NCBI RefSeq assembly: GCF_014642635.1 | Contig: NZ_BMIQ01000007.1 | Coordinates: 62,001-126,000, forward strand | Direction: 5' to 3' | Length of the DNA stretch: 64,000 bases | DNA from: Aureimonas endophytica | GTDB taxonomy: Bacteria > Pseudomonadota > Alphaproteobacteria > Rhizobiales > Rhizobiaceae | Shown: positions 20,101 through 29,946 of the stretch, piece after piece | Layout: every line of letters starts with the position of its first letter | Position numbering within the stretch: the first letter of the stretch is position 1 | Program-made: the position numbers and the translations under genes | Notes under the pieces: model-generated | Told to the model about the DNA's origin: nothing | Seen by the model: only the letters and a program-made list of their open reading frames with translations | Database searches by the model: none

Positions 20101-20389
20101 TGCGCGGATCACGCGTCAGATCCTCGATCTCAAGGATGTCGGCTTGCCCGAGCGCGTGCCGGCAGACCGAGGAGTCGAGGTCGGTCTGGGTCGGCTCGAA
20201 TCCCTGCCGTGCCTTGAACCACTGGCGGTCGCGGTCGACCAGGCTGACGAGGGCGACGGGCGTGTTGCAGAGCTGCGTGGCTAGGGTCACGACGTCGTCG
20301 AAGCCCGCTTCGGGAGGCGTATCCAGAATGCGGTATTCTTGCAGCGTCCGAAGACGCGCTTCACCTGAAGGGGACGCCTGTTCCGTCAC
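17117..20389 (-). CDS. HWE-family sensor histidine kinase with GAF and PAS domains
   Basis: 1,090 residues, no membrane segments, so cytosolic. Order: GAF (about 20-165), second GAF (185-345), PAS domains at about 355-470, 485-600 and 610-730, a third GAF (735-885), then an HWE kinase core. The core has His898 in NRELSHRMKN, the N-box IHELATNAGKYGALS near 991 and the WxE of IEWCEVGGPP. Start is a GTG at 20389 with AAAGGGA upstream; no better ATG is in frame. It follows the receiver gene by 115 bp. HWE kinases commonly feed general stress or light signalling. Confidence 0.9.
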   Translation of the reverse strand: MTEQASPSGEARLRTLQEYRILDTPPEAGFDDVVTLATQLCNTPVALVSLVDRDRQWFKARQGFEPTQTDLDSSVCRHALGQADILEIEDLTRDPRTAANPLVTSEPFIRFYAGAPLRTAEGQTLGTLCVIDKAPRPGGLTEPQRTALRALANQVMAQLDLRRAVERREADRQVALAEAARLEALIATQQAVASAAADLSVVFQAITDGALRVVDAADGTVVELRDGGDLVYDTVSGTSAQYKGVRLPMGETLSGEAVRTERPLYCPDTLIDPTMDHSRAVGLGIRSMIVVPVTRRGEPIGALKVQSGRPDAFAPRDVVMTQMLAGLVASAFGDVAEVRTRRALKQAETRYRQTFESVTEFGVVVTDKAGVITEWNTGAERIFGWSADEIRGQDAERFFTPEDRAIDRVGFEMSTSLREGSAVDERWHLRKDGSRFYASGNMMPLMGDDGEHLGFIKIVRDRTDQHLDGLRLRELERQLLHAQAVGGVGPFTVDIVANRLEGTPEFSRIFGMEHQATRDPRDFEALILPEDQHLVSHAASRRSGEASVDVEYRIRRADTGEVRWILRKAEVELDENGKPARFTGLVRDITARKAAEQALLDSEAKWRGLFENLQEGFLLGRVIRDEIGRVVDWRYEEVNRAWGDLIGIDPASVIGRTVREAIPDVEDEWINEFAGVVETGLAIRFTRRVGTLDRWYDGVAQPAGADRFTVIFMEVTDRVRSELRRSALLQLGDHLRDAVDIAASTRASSEIIGEIFEASRVCFGVVDPDRETVTIDVDWCAPDVASIEGKHSFRTFGSYVEDLTRGATVVVRDVRTDPRTKGRGAEALEALGIRSLVNLPIMERGRLVGIAIVHFAGLRDWTDEDTAFLRDAAGRTQLSVARHQAEARQMVLNRELSHRMKNTIAVMSSIVGQTLRVSPDVATARKTLADRIQALSRAHDIILAGQRDAGMVRAIVSAATSLHDAGERIRLAGPDVLIGEKAALSLSLVIHELATNAGKYGALSVDDGHVDIRWDLNNDEPSGEPQLSIEWCEVGGPPVVAPTRRSFGTRLIEMGLSGSATGTSQIEYAAGGLRCRLTAPLGELQADDTA

Positions 20390-20504
20390 CGGTCATCCCT
20401 TTGCATGATCAACCCTGTGGTCGGCCCTTGAAGTTTCCCGAGGCCGCCCAACTCCTAACCAATTCGGCGGTGCTCGAACAGGGCCGCAACAGGTCAGATG
20501 GGTT

Positions 20505-20882
20505 TCAGCGTGTCGCGGGTATCGTTAGATGAGCGATGGCCTTGAGGATCTGCTTTTCAGCAAAGGGTTTGCCGATGAAGCCAAGCGGCCCCCACTCAAG
20601 GGCGAGTGCCCGGGTCTCGTCGTCCACGTGACCGCTGACGAACAAAGAGGTCAGATCATACGTCTCACGCAGGCGCTTGGCGGTCTCAATGCCGCTCGAC
20701 CCTCCGGCCAAGTCGACGTCCATGACAGCCAGGTCGAGTTTGGGATGGGCATGCGCGTGACTCAAAGCTTCCCGCATGCTGCGCGCCATGGCGACAACAT
20801 CATGCCCGGCGTCCTCTAAGATGCCTTGCAGCTCGAGGGCGATCAATGCCTCGTCCTCGACGATCAGAATGCGAAGGGGCAT
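20505..20882 (-). CDS. Single-domain response regulator
   Basis: 125-residue receiver domain without output domain. Acidic pocket EDE at 9-11, phospho-acceptor Asp in AVMDVDLAGG, Ser in SLFVSGHVDD and Lys in GFIGKPFAEK. Start at the ATG at 20882 (MPLRILIVEDE); an upstream extension to 21011 is not receiver-like. Upstream of the HWE kinase on the same strand, so it is the likely phosphate partner or competitor of that kinase. Confidence 0.88.
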   Translation of the reverse strand: MPLRILIVEDEALIALELQGILEDAGHDVVAMARSMREALSHAHAHPKLDLAVMDVDLAGGSSGIETAKRLRETYDLTSLFVSGHVDDETRALALEWGPLGFIGKPFAEKQILKAIAHLTIPATR

Positions 20883-21172
20883 GAGGCTAGGATTCCCGCG
20901 GCAAAGGCTCGGCGCCTCCTCCCGCGGAGAATGGGAACGCGTCACGCTAGGGAAAGACCGCGGGGTTGCCGGAAGTTCCTGGATGCATGGGAAAGGTCCG
21001 CGCTTGAGCACAACCCGTCCAATATCGGACTAATCGGTTTCCGGCTTGGGTCGCCGATTGGCGCCTTGAAAGCGGTCCATCCGCTATCGACCCTTCCAAG
21101 ACGTCCACGAGCCGATGGAGACGGCTCGAAAGCGGTCATGGCCGCGGGTCATCAGTTGACCGAGCTTCGAAG

Positions 21173-23335
<2,163 letters not shown>

Positions 23336-23372
23336 GGCGCTCTCCTTGCGTGCGTGTCGGGGAAGGCCTACT

Positions 23373-23391
23373 TCCTCTAGCGGCTAGAGGA
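23373..23391 (-). promoter_or_regulatory. MerR-family operator in the cadA promoter
   Basis: Perfect dyad TCCTCTAG-CGG-CTAGAGGA between the divergent cadA and cadR genes. On the cadA strand TTGCTC and TAGGCC can serve as -35 and -10, separated by 19 bp. This is the over-long spacing that MerR-type activators correct by DNA distortion, and the dyad sits inside the spacer. Confidence 0.85.
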
Positions 23392-23403
23392 GCAAGCGGA
23401 AAA

Positions 23404-23826
23404 ATGACGGCAGGCGTTCCGATCGGCGAGGCGTCGCGGGCGAGCGGCATCAAGGTGCCGACGATCCGCTACTACGAACAGATCGGCCTCCTGCCCTCGC
23501 CGCCGAGGACCGAGGGCAACCGACGCCTTTACGACGCGGGCGACCTGCGTCGGCTTCGCTTCATCCGCCATGCCCGTGAACTCGGCTTCGAGATCGAGCC
23601 GATCCGCGAACTCCTAGCGCTGGCCGGGGAGCCGGACCGCCCCTGCGAGAGCGCCGACAGGATCGCCGCGGCCCACCTTACCGACATCGATCACAAGATC
23701 GCCCGGCTCACGGCACTAAGGGTGGAGGTCGCCCGGATGACGGACTGTTCGAACCGTTCGGTGGCGGAGTGCCGTGTGATCGAGGTCCTTGGCGACCACG
23801 GCCAGTGCGGTTCGGAGCATCGCTGA
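23404..23826 (+). CDS. cadR: MerR-family Zn/Cd/Pb-responsive regulator (CadR/ZntR-like)
   Basis: 140 residues. MerR helix-turn-helix at the N-terminus (PIGEASRASGIKVPTIRYYE), dimer helix, metal-site Cys in DRPCESADRI and a C-terminal CSNRSVAECRVIEVLGDHGQ segment ending near a further Cys, the pattern of Zn/Cd/Pb sensors rather than copper sensors. Divergent from cadA with the operator between. The ATG at 23404 lies 13 bp after the operator; upstream in-frame GTG codons would overlap the operator and are rejected. Confidence 0.9.
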   Translation: MTAGVPIGEASRASGIKVPTIRYYEQIGLLPSPPRTEGNRRLYDAGDLRRLRFIRHARELGFEIEPIRELLALAGEPDRPCESADRIAAAHLTDIDHKIARLTALRVEVARMTDCSNRSVAECRVIEVLGDHGQCGSEHR

Positions 23827-23902
23827 GGCATTGGACGAACTTCGAGGAACGTCCGCTTAGCCGACGGCACGACCTGAAGCGGACCGGCAGGAAACCACCC
23901 GA

Positions 23903-23975
23903 GTGCGTCACGGAAGGGTTCATTACGCGGAACTAGATCCGGCGCCCGCGACATGCTGAGGGTGTGCTACATTAA
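23903..23975 (+). repeat. Junction repeat copy 2 with shared right-end sequence
   Basis: The 20-bp core CTGAGGGTGTGCTACATTAA is at 23,956-23,975. The preceding 53 bp (GTGCGTCAC..., TTACGC, ATCCGGCG, CCGCG) closely match the sequence before copy 3 at 40,754. The left part therefore looks like the right end of element 1 and the part after the core like the left end of element 2. The 358 bp between cadR and the DUF411 remnant hold nothing else recognisable. Confidence 0.7.
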
Positions 23976-24181
23976 TTGACACGTATACACCGACCCCGAC
24001 CGACCCAAGCTCGCCGTTCGACGGGGTTCACTAGAAACCCGAAAGCGGCCGTTCCGCAGTCTGAGTTACTAAACCCCGATCGCCACGCCCCCAGCGCACC
24101 GAAGGGCACGACCAGCCACGGCGGCGCCTTCCAGATTGTGAGCAGAACGAAGCACGTCGGGGCGAGAGCAAACGAGATGAC

Positions 24182-24451
24182 ATGGCAAGGCAGAAGCGCC
24201 TGCTCGGCGTCTTGGAGGCGGTCGAATCCTGCCACACGGCCAGGATCGGCGGCTACGTGATTGAAGGGCACGTGCCCATGGATGGCGTCGACAGGCTCAT
24301 GTCGACAGGCCGAGGGTTGCGGGCATCGCGGCACCGGGCATGCCAGCGGGATCGCCCGGCATGGCAAGACCCGAAGGCCCGGTCCGACGTCCTGTCGTTC
24401 GGAGACGTGTCGACCGCCCCCGGGGTCTTCTACCGCGCTGGACGGGAGTGA
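24182..24451 (+). pseudogene. DUF411 metal-binding protein, frameshifted remnant
   Basis: The frame at 24182 reads SCHTARIGGYVIEGHVPMDG, a hallmark of DUF411 proteins (periplasmic copper/metal-associated). The family then continues with a GMPAGSPGM motif. Here that motif is found in a different frame (starting at 24340), after which the first frame resumes with DPKARSDVLSFGD, matching the family end. Two opposite frameshifts are therefore needed, and the usual N-terminal CGCC segment is missing. Neighbouring DUF305 and glutaredoxin genes are the usual partners. The 130 bp up to the next gene hold nothing. Confidence 0.75.
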
Positions 24452-24580
24452 GACCCGATGGCCCCACCGGAGACACGCATACGGCCACTCCTGGGTCGTC
24501 GTTCCTCGCACCTCGTGCCGATCGAATGGAACTCCTTCCGCCGCCGCCTGTTCTCGACGGATCGGAAGTCGGAACGTCCC

Positions 24581-24925
24581 ATGCTCGGCGCATGCCTGCG
24601 TAGTCTCGTCGTCATCCTGTCCCTGGTTGCGGTCGCCGCGTTCGCCGGGCACGGAACGGCGACGGCCGGCGTGAGCGTCCACGACCATCCGGCCGCCGAT
24701 TGCGCGCCGAGTCCGTCGACGCATGCCCATGGCGGGGCACACAAGCCCGACGGCGACACGTCTGGCATGTCCTGCTGCGGGAAGTCCTGCACCAGCCTCC
24801 TGCCGTTCCCGGCGCCGCCCGGCTTCGTCCGCGTGGCCCTCGAGGCCGATCCCGCCCCAACCTTGTACCAGGACGGCAAGGGCATCCTGCCGCCCGGCCC
24901 GAAGCGTCCCCCAAAGACCGCCTGA
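24581..24925 (+). CDS. Periplasmic His/Cys-rich protein, DUF2946-like
   Basis: 114 residues. Signal peptide MLGACLRSLVVILSLVAVAA, then a His-rich stretch with VHDHPAAD and HAHGGAH, followed by MSCCGKSC. This is the layout of small periplasmic metal-binding proteins in copper clusters. Start at the ATG at 24581 because a signal peptide follows directly; the open frame before it is low-quality. Placed between the DUF411 remnant and the DUF305 genes. Assignment to DUF2946 is tentative. Confidence 0.65.
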   Translation: MLGACLRSLVVILSLVAVAAFAGHGTATAGVSVHDHPAADCAPSPSTHAHGGAHKPDGDTSGMSCCGKSCTSLLPFPAPPGFVRVALEADPAPTLYQDGKGILPPGPKRPPKTA

Positions 24926-25206
24926 GCCGTCTCGAGAGGCCCGACCGACCGTGCCGAGCCCTCGCGGCCGCGAGGCGGTCCGAGTCCGATGGCGTCGCTC
25001 ACCGTCCCCGTCCGACGACGGTCGCCGCGGCGTCGGCGACCGGATCGGCACGAATCCCCATCCATGACGACGCATGCCGTCGGCGGGGCCGGAGCACCCG
25101 GTCCGCCGTCACTGAGCGAACAAGCAACGGCGTCGCCGCGCTCCCGCGGCCGCACGCTGACATCCAGCAAAAGGTCCCGAGGGACCCCATCCATAGGAAC
25201 GAACCA

Positions 25207-25659
25207 ATGCGCAAGATCACGATCCTGTCCGCCGCTCTTCTCGCCGCCGCCGTCTCCCACGCTTCCGCGCAGGACCAGCACGGCATGGCGGCGTCGTCGG
25301 AGCAGGTGACGCTCCCCGCCGCCTGCGAGGCCGCCGCCGGGTCCATGGACATGTCCAAGATGATGGGCGGCATGGAGGGCATGATGTCCGGCGGCCAGAT
25401 GGACGAGGTCCAGAAGGGCAACATGGACGCGATGATGAAGATGCACGGCCCCATGATGAAGGCGGCCATGATCAAGGACCCAGACCTCGCGTTCAACTGC
25501 GGGATGATCGCCCATCACCAGGGTGCGATCGCCATGTCCGAGGTCGAGCTCAAGACGGGCAAGGACGAGAAGTCCAAGGAGATGGCCCGGATGATCATCG
25601 ACGCGCAGAAGAAGGAAATCGAGGAGATGACCGCCCGCGTCGAGGCGCTCGCGAAGTAA
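25207..25659 (+). CDS. Periplasmic DUF305 protein, Met-rich
   Basis: 150 residues. Signal peptide (MRKITILSAALLAAAVSHAS AQ) followed by a Met/His-rich region and the DUF305 core with MIAHHQGAIAMSE. Four-helix DUF305 proteins such as CopM bind copper or silver in the periplasm. Start at the ATG at 25207. The 281 bp before it hold no gene. First of two consecutive DUF305 genes here; a third lies at 34760. Confidence 0.87.
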   Translation: MRKITILSAALLAAAVSHASAQDQHGMAASSEQVTLPAACEAAAGSMDMSKMMGGMEGMMSGGQMDEVQKGNMDAMMKMHGPMMKAAMIKDPDLAFNCGMIAHHQGAIAMSEVELKTGKDEKSKEMARMIIDAQKKEIEEMTARVEALAK

Positions 25660-25730
25660 GCGGCGGACCCGTGCCCCGGGGGCGGCCGCCTCCGGGGCAT
25701 CTCGACACACCAACGAACGGAGCAGGAGCT

Positions 25731-26243
25731 ATGGGTTACGGACGGTTCGCCGCGATGATCGCGACCTCGACGGTCGTGATGTTCGGCTTGATGTACCTAA
25801 ACACATACGCGCTCGACCACGTCTTCTACAGCCAGACGCGGACGTGGATGGCCGTGGTGATGGGTGCCGTGATGGCACTGATCATGATCGGCTTCATGTG
25901 GGGGATGTACCCCAGGAAGGGTACCAACGCGGCCATCGTCGCGGCCGGCGTCGTCGTCTTCGCCGGGGCCCTGTGGCTCGTGCGCAGCCAGGAGACCGTC
26001 CACGACGTCGCCTACATGAAGGCGATGATCCCCCACCACTCCATCGCGATCATGACGAGCGAGCGCGCACACATTCGCGACCCGCGGGTCCGCGAGCTCG
26101 CCGACGGCATCGTGGAGGCGCAGGTCCGCGAGATCGGGGAGATGGAGCGCCTCATCGCCGACCTCGAGGCCAACCCGCCCGCCGACGGCGCACCGGACCT
26201 GCCGCCGCGGATGCCCGAGGCCGCCATCGCGGCCGGCAATTGA
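25731..26243 (+). CDS. Membrane-anchored DUF305 protein
   Basis: 170 residues. Three predicted membrane helices (about 8-25, 40-58 and 66-83) precede a DUF305 domain with AYMKAMIPHHSIAIMTSERA. The HHS replaces the usual HHQG. Probably an inner-membrane protein presenting a metal-binding helical bundle to the periplasm. 71 bp after the soluble DUF305 gene and 20 bp before the glutaredoxin-MauE fusion, so a single operon is likely. Confidence 0.85.
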   Translation: MGYGRFAAMIATSTVVMFGLMYLNTYALDHVFYSQTRTWMAVVMGAVMALIMIGFMWGMYPRKGTNAAIVAAGVVVFAGALWLVRSQETVHDVAYMKAMIPHHSIAIMTSERAHIRDPRVRELADGIVEAQVREIGEMERLIADLEANPPADGAPDLPPRMPEAAIAAGN

Positions 26244-26263
26244 GCGAAGGAAAGGACGCCGAC

Positions 26264-27052
26264 ATGTCCACGACGATTGCAGACGGCAGCACGGCTCCCT
26301 CAAGCGCGGTGAAGGCCAAGCGGGCGACCATCTACCGGATGGTCATGCCCAAACACATCTGCCCCTGGGGCCTGCGCGCCGTCGACCTCCTCAAGCGCGA
26401 GGGCTTCGAGGTCGACGACCGCTGGCTGACGACCCGCGACGAGACCGACGCCTTCAAGGCAGAGCACCACGTGGAGACGACGCCCCAGACGTTCGTGGAC
26501 GGGAAGCGGGTCGGCGGGTACGACGACCTCCGGCGCTTCCTCGGCAAGTCCGTCGCCGACCCCAAGGCCGTCACCTACAAGCCCGTTATCGCCATCTTCG
26601 CCATGGCCGCCCTGATGGCGATGGCGGTGACCTGGGCGCTTCTCGAAACCCTGCTGACGGTGCGAACCGTCGAGTGGTTCGTCTCGATCGCGATGTGCCT
26701 CCTGGCTGTGCAGAAGCTGCGGGACGTGGAGGGCTTCGCCACGATGTTCCTTGGCTACGATCTCCTGGCCCAGCGCTGGGTCCGCTACGCCTACCTCTAC
26801 CCCTTCGGCGAGGCGCTGGCGGGCGTGCTGATGCTGGCAGGCGCCGCGATGTGGCTGTCCGTCCCGGTCGCGCTGTTCATCGGCACGGTCGGAGCCATCT
26901 CGGTCTTCAAGGCTGTCTACGTCCAGAAGCGCGAACTGAAGTGCGCGTGCGTCGGCGGGGACTCCAACGTGCCCCTCGGCTTCGTGTCCCTCACCGAGAA
27001 CCTCATGATGGTCGGGATGGCGGTTTGGATGGCTGCCCGCATGTTCGCGTGA
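26264..27052 (+). CDS. Glutaredoxin-MauE/DoxX-like membrane fusion protein
   Basis: 262 residues. Residues 20-95 form a glutaredoxin domain with the monothiol active site CPWG (33-36) and TTPQTFVDGKRVGGYDDL. Residues 105-262 hold four to five membrane helices of the MauE/methylamine-utilisation type, ending with KCACVGGDSNVPLGFVSLTE, which carries two Cys. A redox relay across the inner membrane is plausible, in keeping with copper stress. Last gene of the DUF305 operon. Confidence 0.85.
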   Translation: MSTTIADGSTAPSSAVKAKRATIYRMVMPKHICPWGLRAVDLLKREGFEVDDRWLTTRDETDAFKAEHHVETTPQTFVDGKRVGGYDDLRRFLGKSVADPKAVTYKPVIAIFAMAALMAMAVTWALLETLLTVRTVEWFVSIAMCLLAVQKLRDVEGFATMFLGYDLLAQRWVRYAYLYPFGEALAGVLMLAGAAMWLSVPVALFIGTVGAISVFKAVYVQKRELKCACVGGDSNVPLGFVSLTENLMMVGMAVWMAARMFA

Positions 27053-27076
27053 CGGGGAAGCCGGATCGTCGTCGGT

Positions 27077-27307
27077 TCAGCGCGTCCGCAGGACTGCCTC
27101 CGTGCCGGCGACGGTGTCGCCGCCGTTCGGGAACGCCTCGACGGAGGTGATCGTGCCGAGGCCCAGCACGACGGCCCCCACCGTGGCGCGGAAGAGGTTG
27201 TTCGGCGTCACGAAGAATGCCTCGCCATCAAAGATACAGACGATCGGGTAGGCGTCGGCCTGCGGCCCATCTGCTTCCGGCCCGTTCGCGCCGTAGGTAC
27301 CTCTCAT
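27077..27307 (-). CDS. Hypothetical protein, 76 residues
   Basis: Small frame starting MRGTYGANGPEADGPQADAY with a hydrophobic centre (ATVGAVVLGLGTITSVEAF). No known domain. It is convergent with the glutaredoxin fusion gene, 25 bp after its stop. Coding potential is moderate, and it could be spurious. Confidence 0.4.
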   Translation of the reverse strand: MRGTYGANGPEADGPQADAYPIVCIFDGEAFFVTPNNLFRATVGAVVLGLGTITSVEAFPNGGDTVAGTEAVLRTR

Positions 27308-27369
27308 AAATCCGCTCCCTAGCGGACGATACGATTCCTAGGCGCACTTTGCCAAAGCGTTGCACGTCC

Positions 27370-28149
27370 TCAGTTGGTGGCGGCGTTCCACAACGCGTTC
27401 TTGAGGTCGATGAGCGGCGGGTTGGGCAGGACGGGAGGCGGCTGGCGTCCCGCCACCCCCGGAGGCGCCAGGATGGAGAAGCGGATCTCGCCGTCCGTGT
27501 AGTAGCGGTCCCCTTCGCCATTGCGACCGTTCAAGGTCAAGCCGACGCCCGTCACCTCGTAGACCTCCGCAACACGCCCGGTCCTGGCAAGATCGGCCGC
27601 CAACTCGTCACGCATCGCATCGACGTCCGGAGAGATGGCATGGGTCACGGCACCCGTGTAATGGCTGAACCCGACGCCGACATCGAACGAGGCGGATCCG
27701 AGCCAGACAGGTCGGCCCTCCGCCCCGGCTGACAGGACATTCCAGAAACGCACATGCTGGCGCCGGTCTGCGCTCAGTCCGACCGCCTTCTCGAAGGCGA
27801 GGTCCTGTTGTCGCCTTTGGTAGAACAGCGGACTTACGGGCGCATCGCGATAAGCGCGGTCGAGAACCACGCTACCGACGATCTCGATGCTGGTGCGAAG
27901 CGTCACGGGATCGGCCGGCGTCCAACCTGCGGCTGCCATGGCCGTCACGAGTTCGCTCCGGGATCCGACGACGCCGACGTTGAGAGGATCGCCCGACAGC
28001 CCGTCCGCCGTACGCGTCACCATCTCCAAGCCGTTCAGCGCGGTCTGATGCTCGTAGTGGCGCAGCGCGAACGGCAGGACGAGATACGCCATGCAGGCCC
28101 ACGCGACGGCACTTCCGCCGACGGCAAGCGCTAGGCGTCGCAGGACCAT
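27370..28149 (-). CDS. LssY C-terminal domain protein
   Basis: 259 residues. One N-terminal membrane segment (about 7-25) followed by the LssY_C domain, seen as GWTPADPVTLRTS, APVSPLFYQRRQQDLAFEKA and RQHVRFW. LssY was described next to Legionella type I secretion genes; its biochemical role is unknown. Start at the ATG at 28149 because the membrane anchor follows at once. It stands alone here. Confidence 0.75.
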   Translation of the reverse strand: MVLRRLALAVGGSAVAWACMAYLVLPFALRHYEHQTALNGLEMVTRTADGLSGDPLNVGVVGSRSELVTAMAAAGWTPADPVTLRTSIEIVGSVVLDRAYRDAPVSPLFYQRRQQDLAFEKAVGLSADRRQHVRFWNVLSAGAEGRPVWLGSASFDVGVGFSHYTGAVTHAISPDVDAMRDELAADLARTGRVAEVYEVTGVGLTLNGRNGEGDRYYTDGEIRFSILAPPGVAGRQPPPVLPNPPLIDLKNALWNAATN

Positions 28150-28369
28150 GCGCCCTCGTCGAACGATACGGCACCCTGGGTGCTGCTTCGGCCCGTCCGG
28201 TCGACCACATTCCACACCCGAAATCGACCGACCGGGTGCCATCCCTTTCGCACGATCGGCACTACGAAACGAGCCTCCTGTAGCAGACCATCAGCCATCG
28301 ACCCTTCGGAGACAACACGCGTGTTTCTGTAACTTCCCTCAACAGGACAGCGCCGGTCGCCGCACAAGG

Positions 28370-28801
28370 CTACGCATCCTCCTCGATGTCGATCTGCGCG
28401 ATACGCTGGGCGCTGTCGTTGTAGCGTGAAGCCACGAAGTGACCAACGGCAACGGCCGCCACGCACAGGACCACCGACAGGGCAACGTTCAGCATGGCGC
28501 GGGGGACGGCACCGGCCCGCAGGAGATCGAGCGTCTGAAGGCTGAACGAGGAGAAGGTGGTGAAGCCACCGCAGAGGCCGATCATCACGAACAGACGAAG
28601 GTTCTCCGAAGCCGGGAAACGGCCCGAAGCGAGCGTGAGCGTCCCGAACAGGCCGATCGCGAAGGAGCCCGCGATGTTGATGAGGATCGTGCCCCAGGGC
28701 AGGTCGCGGCTGATCGGCAGGGCGACAACCGAGATGGCGTAGCGCAGGAACGTGCCGAGCGCACCGCCCAGCATGACGATGACGCAACTGGTGAAGGACA
28801 T
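28370..28801 (-). CDS. crcB: Fluoride exporter CrcB/FluC
   Basis: 143 residues, four membrane helices. Conserved [10 protein letters not shown] (residues 12-21), the pore Asn in INIAGSF (41-47) and the [10 protein letters not shown] signature (78-87) are all present. FluC channels form antiparallel dimers in the inner membrane and let fluoride out. Expression is evidently controlled by the fluoride riboswitch in its leader. Confidence 0.96.
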   Translation of the reverse strand: MSFTSCVIVMLGGALGTFLRYAISVVALPISRDLPWGTILINIAGSFAIGLFGTLTLASGRFPASENLRLFVMIGLCGGFTTFSSFSLQTLDLLRAGAVPRAMLNVALSVVLCVAAVAVGHFVASRYNDSAQRIAQIDIEEDA

Positions 28802-28805
28802 GCGG

Positions 28806-28916
28806 GTCTCCTATCGACATGGGTTCGCATGCTCGGAGAAATCCAAGCATGCGCCGCGGTTTCGATAGGAGTCATCAGCCCGACGCGGGCGGTTGTGGGG
28901 GAACCCCATCCCCGTA
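28806..28916 (-). ncRNA. Fluoride riboswitch controlling crcB, with ribosome-site sequestration
   Basis: On the crcB strand GATGGGGTTCCCCC, AACCGCC and CTGATGACTCCTAT follow in the order of the crcB-motif aptamer (28,916-28,864). The aptamer's 3' end GACTCCTATCGA (28,873-28,862) can pair over ten bases with TCGATAGGAG (28,817-28,808), which contains the crcB ribosome-binding site. An 8-bp hairpin (CGCATGCT with complement) lies between. Without fluoride the ribosome site would be masked; fluoride binding keeps CTCCTAT inside the aptamer and frees it. Confidence 0.93.
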
Positions 28917-28954
28917 GCGATGAGACGGTAACGCGCTCTCGCGAGGTTGGGAAG

Positions 28955-29758
28955 TCACCGCTCCCACCCTTCCGTGCGCATCAAAGCCTGCGCCTCCGGT
29001 GTGACCAGGAATTCGGCGAACTCCTTCGCCTGCGGATCGGCGTCCGGAGCGACCGCAATGTTCAGGTCGCGCCAGATGCGGCGGTCCGTCTCGATCGGCA
29101 CGGCGTCGAGCACGTCGGCCTTCGTCACCGTCCAGTCCGGCCACGTGATCCAGGCGTCCGCATCGAGATCCCCGAACGCCTTGAAGCTGGCGCCAGAGCC
29201 GGTGGAGAAGCTGACGATGTTGCGGCGGAAGCGCTCGATGTCCGACAGCCTGCCGAGACGGCCCGCCACGTCCTCCCAGGTTCCGGTGCCCGACGTGTTG
29301 GCGACGCCCGACCCTTCCGTGACGACAATCCGCATGCCGTCCTTCAGGAGGTCCTCGAAGCCCTGGATCCCCTTCGGATTGCCTTTCTTCACCGCGATCA
29401 CGGTGGGACGGACGTAGATCGGCTGAACTTGGGTCGACGAGAAGGTCTTGTAGGTCTGGAGGAAGGCCGTCATCGACTGCTCGGACGTGCCCCAGATGAT
29501 GTCGGCATCACCCTGGGCCTTCTTCGACCACGTGCCCTCCGGGCCGGCGGTGATCTCGACCTTGTTCCCGGTCTGCCGCATCCAAAGGTCGGCGACCTTC
29601 TGGAACGCCGTGTTGGGTCCGCCCGCACCGTAGAGGCGAACGACGCCGTCCTTCGGCTCGTGCCGGATGGTGGGATCGAACAGTTCGGTGTCGGCGGCCT
29701 GCGCGAAAGCGCATGCGGCAAGCACGGCGCCGGCAGCAAGAAGTGGAAGGCGGAACAT
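28955..29758 (-). CDS. Periplasmic substrate-binding protein, AcfC/ModA-like
   Basis: 267 residues. Signal peptide MFRLPLLAAGAVLAACAFAQ, then a type II binding-protein fold with VVRLYGAGGPNTAFQKVADL, VEITAGPEGTWSKKAQGDAD and VTEGSGVANTSGTGTWEDVA. These are the oxyanion-binding segments of AcfC-like proteins. No permease or ATPase gene is adjacent, so it may work with a distant transporter or as a binding protein alone. Ligand unknown, probably an oxyanion or organic anion. Confidence 0.82.
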   Translation of the reverse strand: MFRLPLLAAGAVLAACAFAQAADTELFDPTIRHEPKDGVVRLYGAGGPNTAFQKVADLWMRQTGNKVEITAGPEGTWSKKAQGDADIIWGTSEQSMTAFLQTYKTFSSTQVQPIYVRPTVIAVKKGNPKGIQGFEDLLKDGMRIVVTEGSGVANTSGTGTWEDVAGRLGRLSDIERFRRNIVSFSTGSGASFKAFGDLDADAWITWPDWTVTKADVLDAVPIETDRRIWRDLNIAVAPDADPQAKEFAEFLVTPEAQALMRTEGWER

Positions 29759-29946
29759 CGGAACTCCTGGCGGTTTGCGTCGGGTGGTGGGTGCCCCAAA
29801 GACCGGGCGGTTCAAGAAAGGGACGCTGCCCGCCGGAGTTTATTCCGCGAGACGCACCCGAGATTTTTGCCAATCGCACGGGAATAAGGGATCGTCGGCA
29901 GCGTCTCGGCATGGTCAGCAATCTCCGACGTCGAGGACGAACACCC

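Noticed and set aside
20883-21010. GGAAC near 20,985 (minus strand) as a possible EcfG -35 upstream of the response regulator.
   Set aside because: No CGTT at 16-17 nt; the match is partial and not better than chance.
16526-21090. Repeated TCCATCCGCT(T/A)TCGACCC near 16,540 and 21,078.
   Set aside because: Looks like a common short dispersed repeat related to GAAAGCGGAC motifs of proteobacterial genomes; only two partial copies, so no function is claimed.
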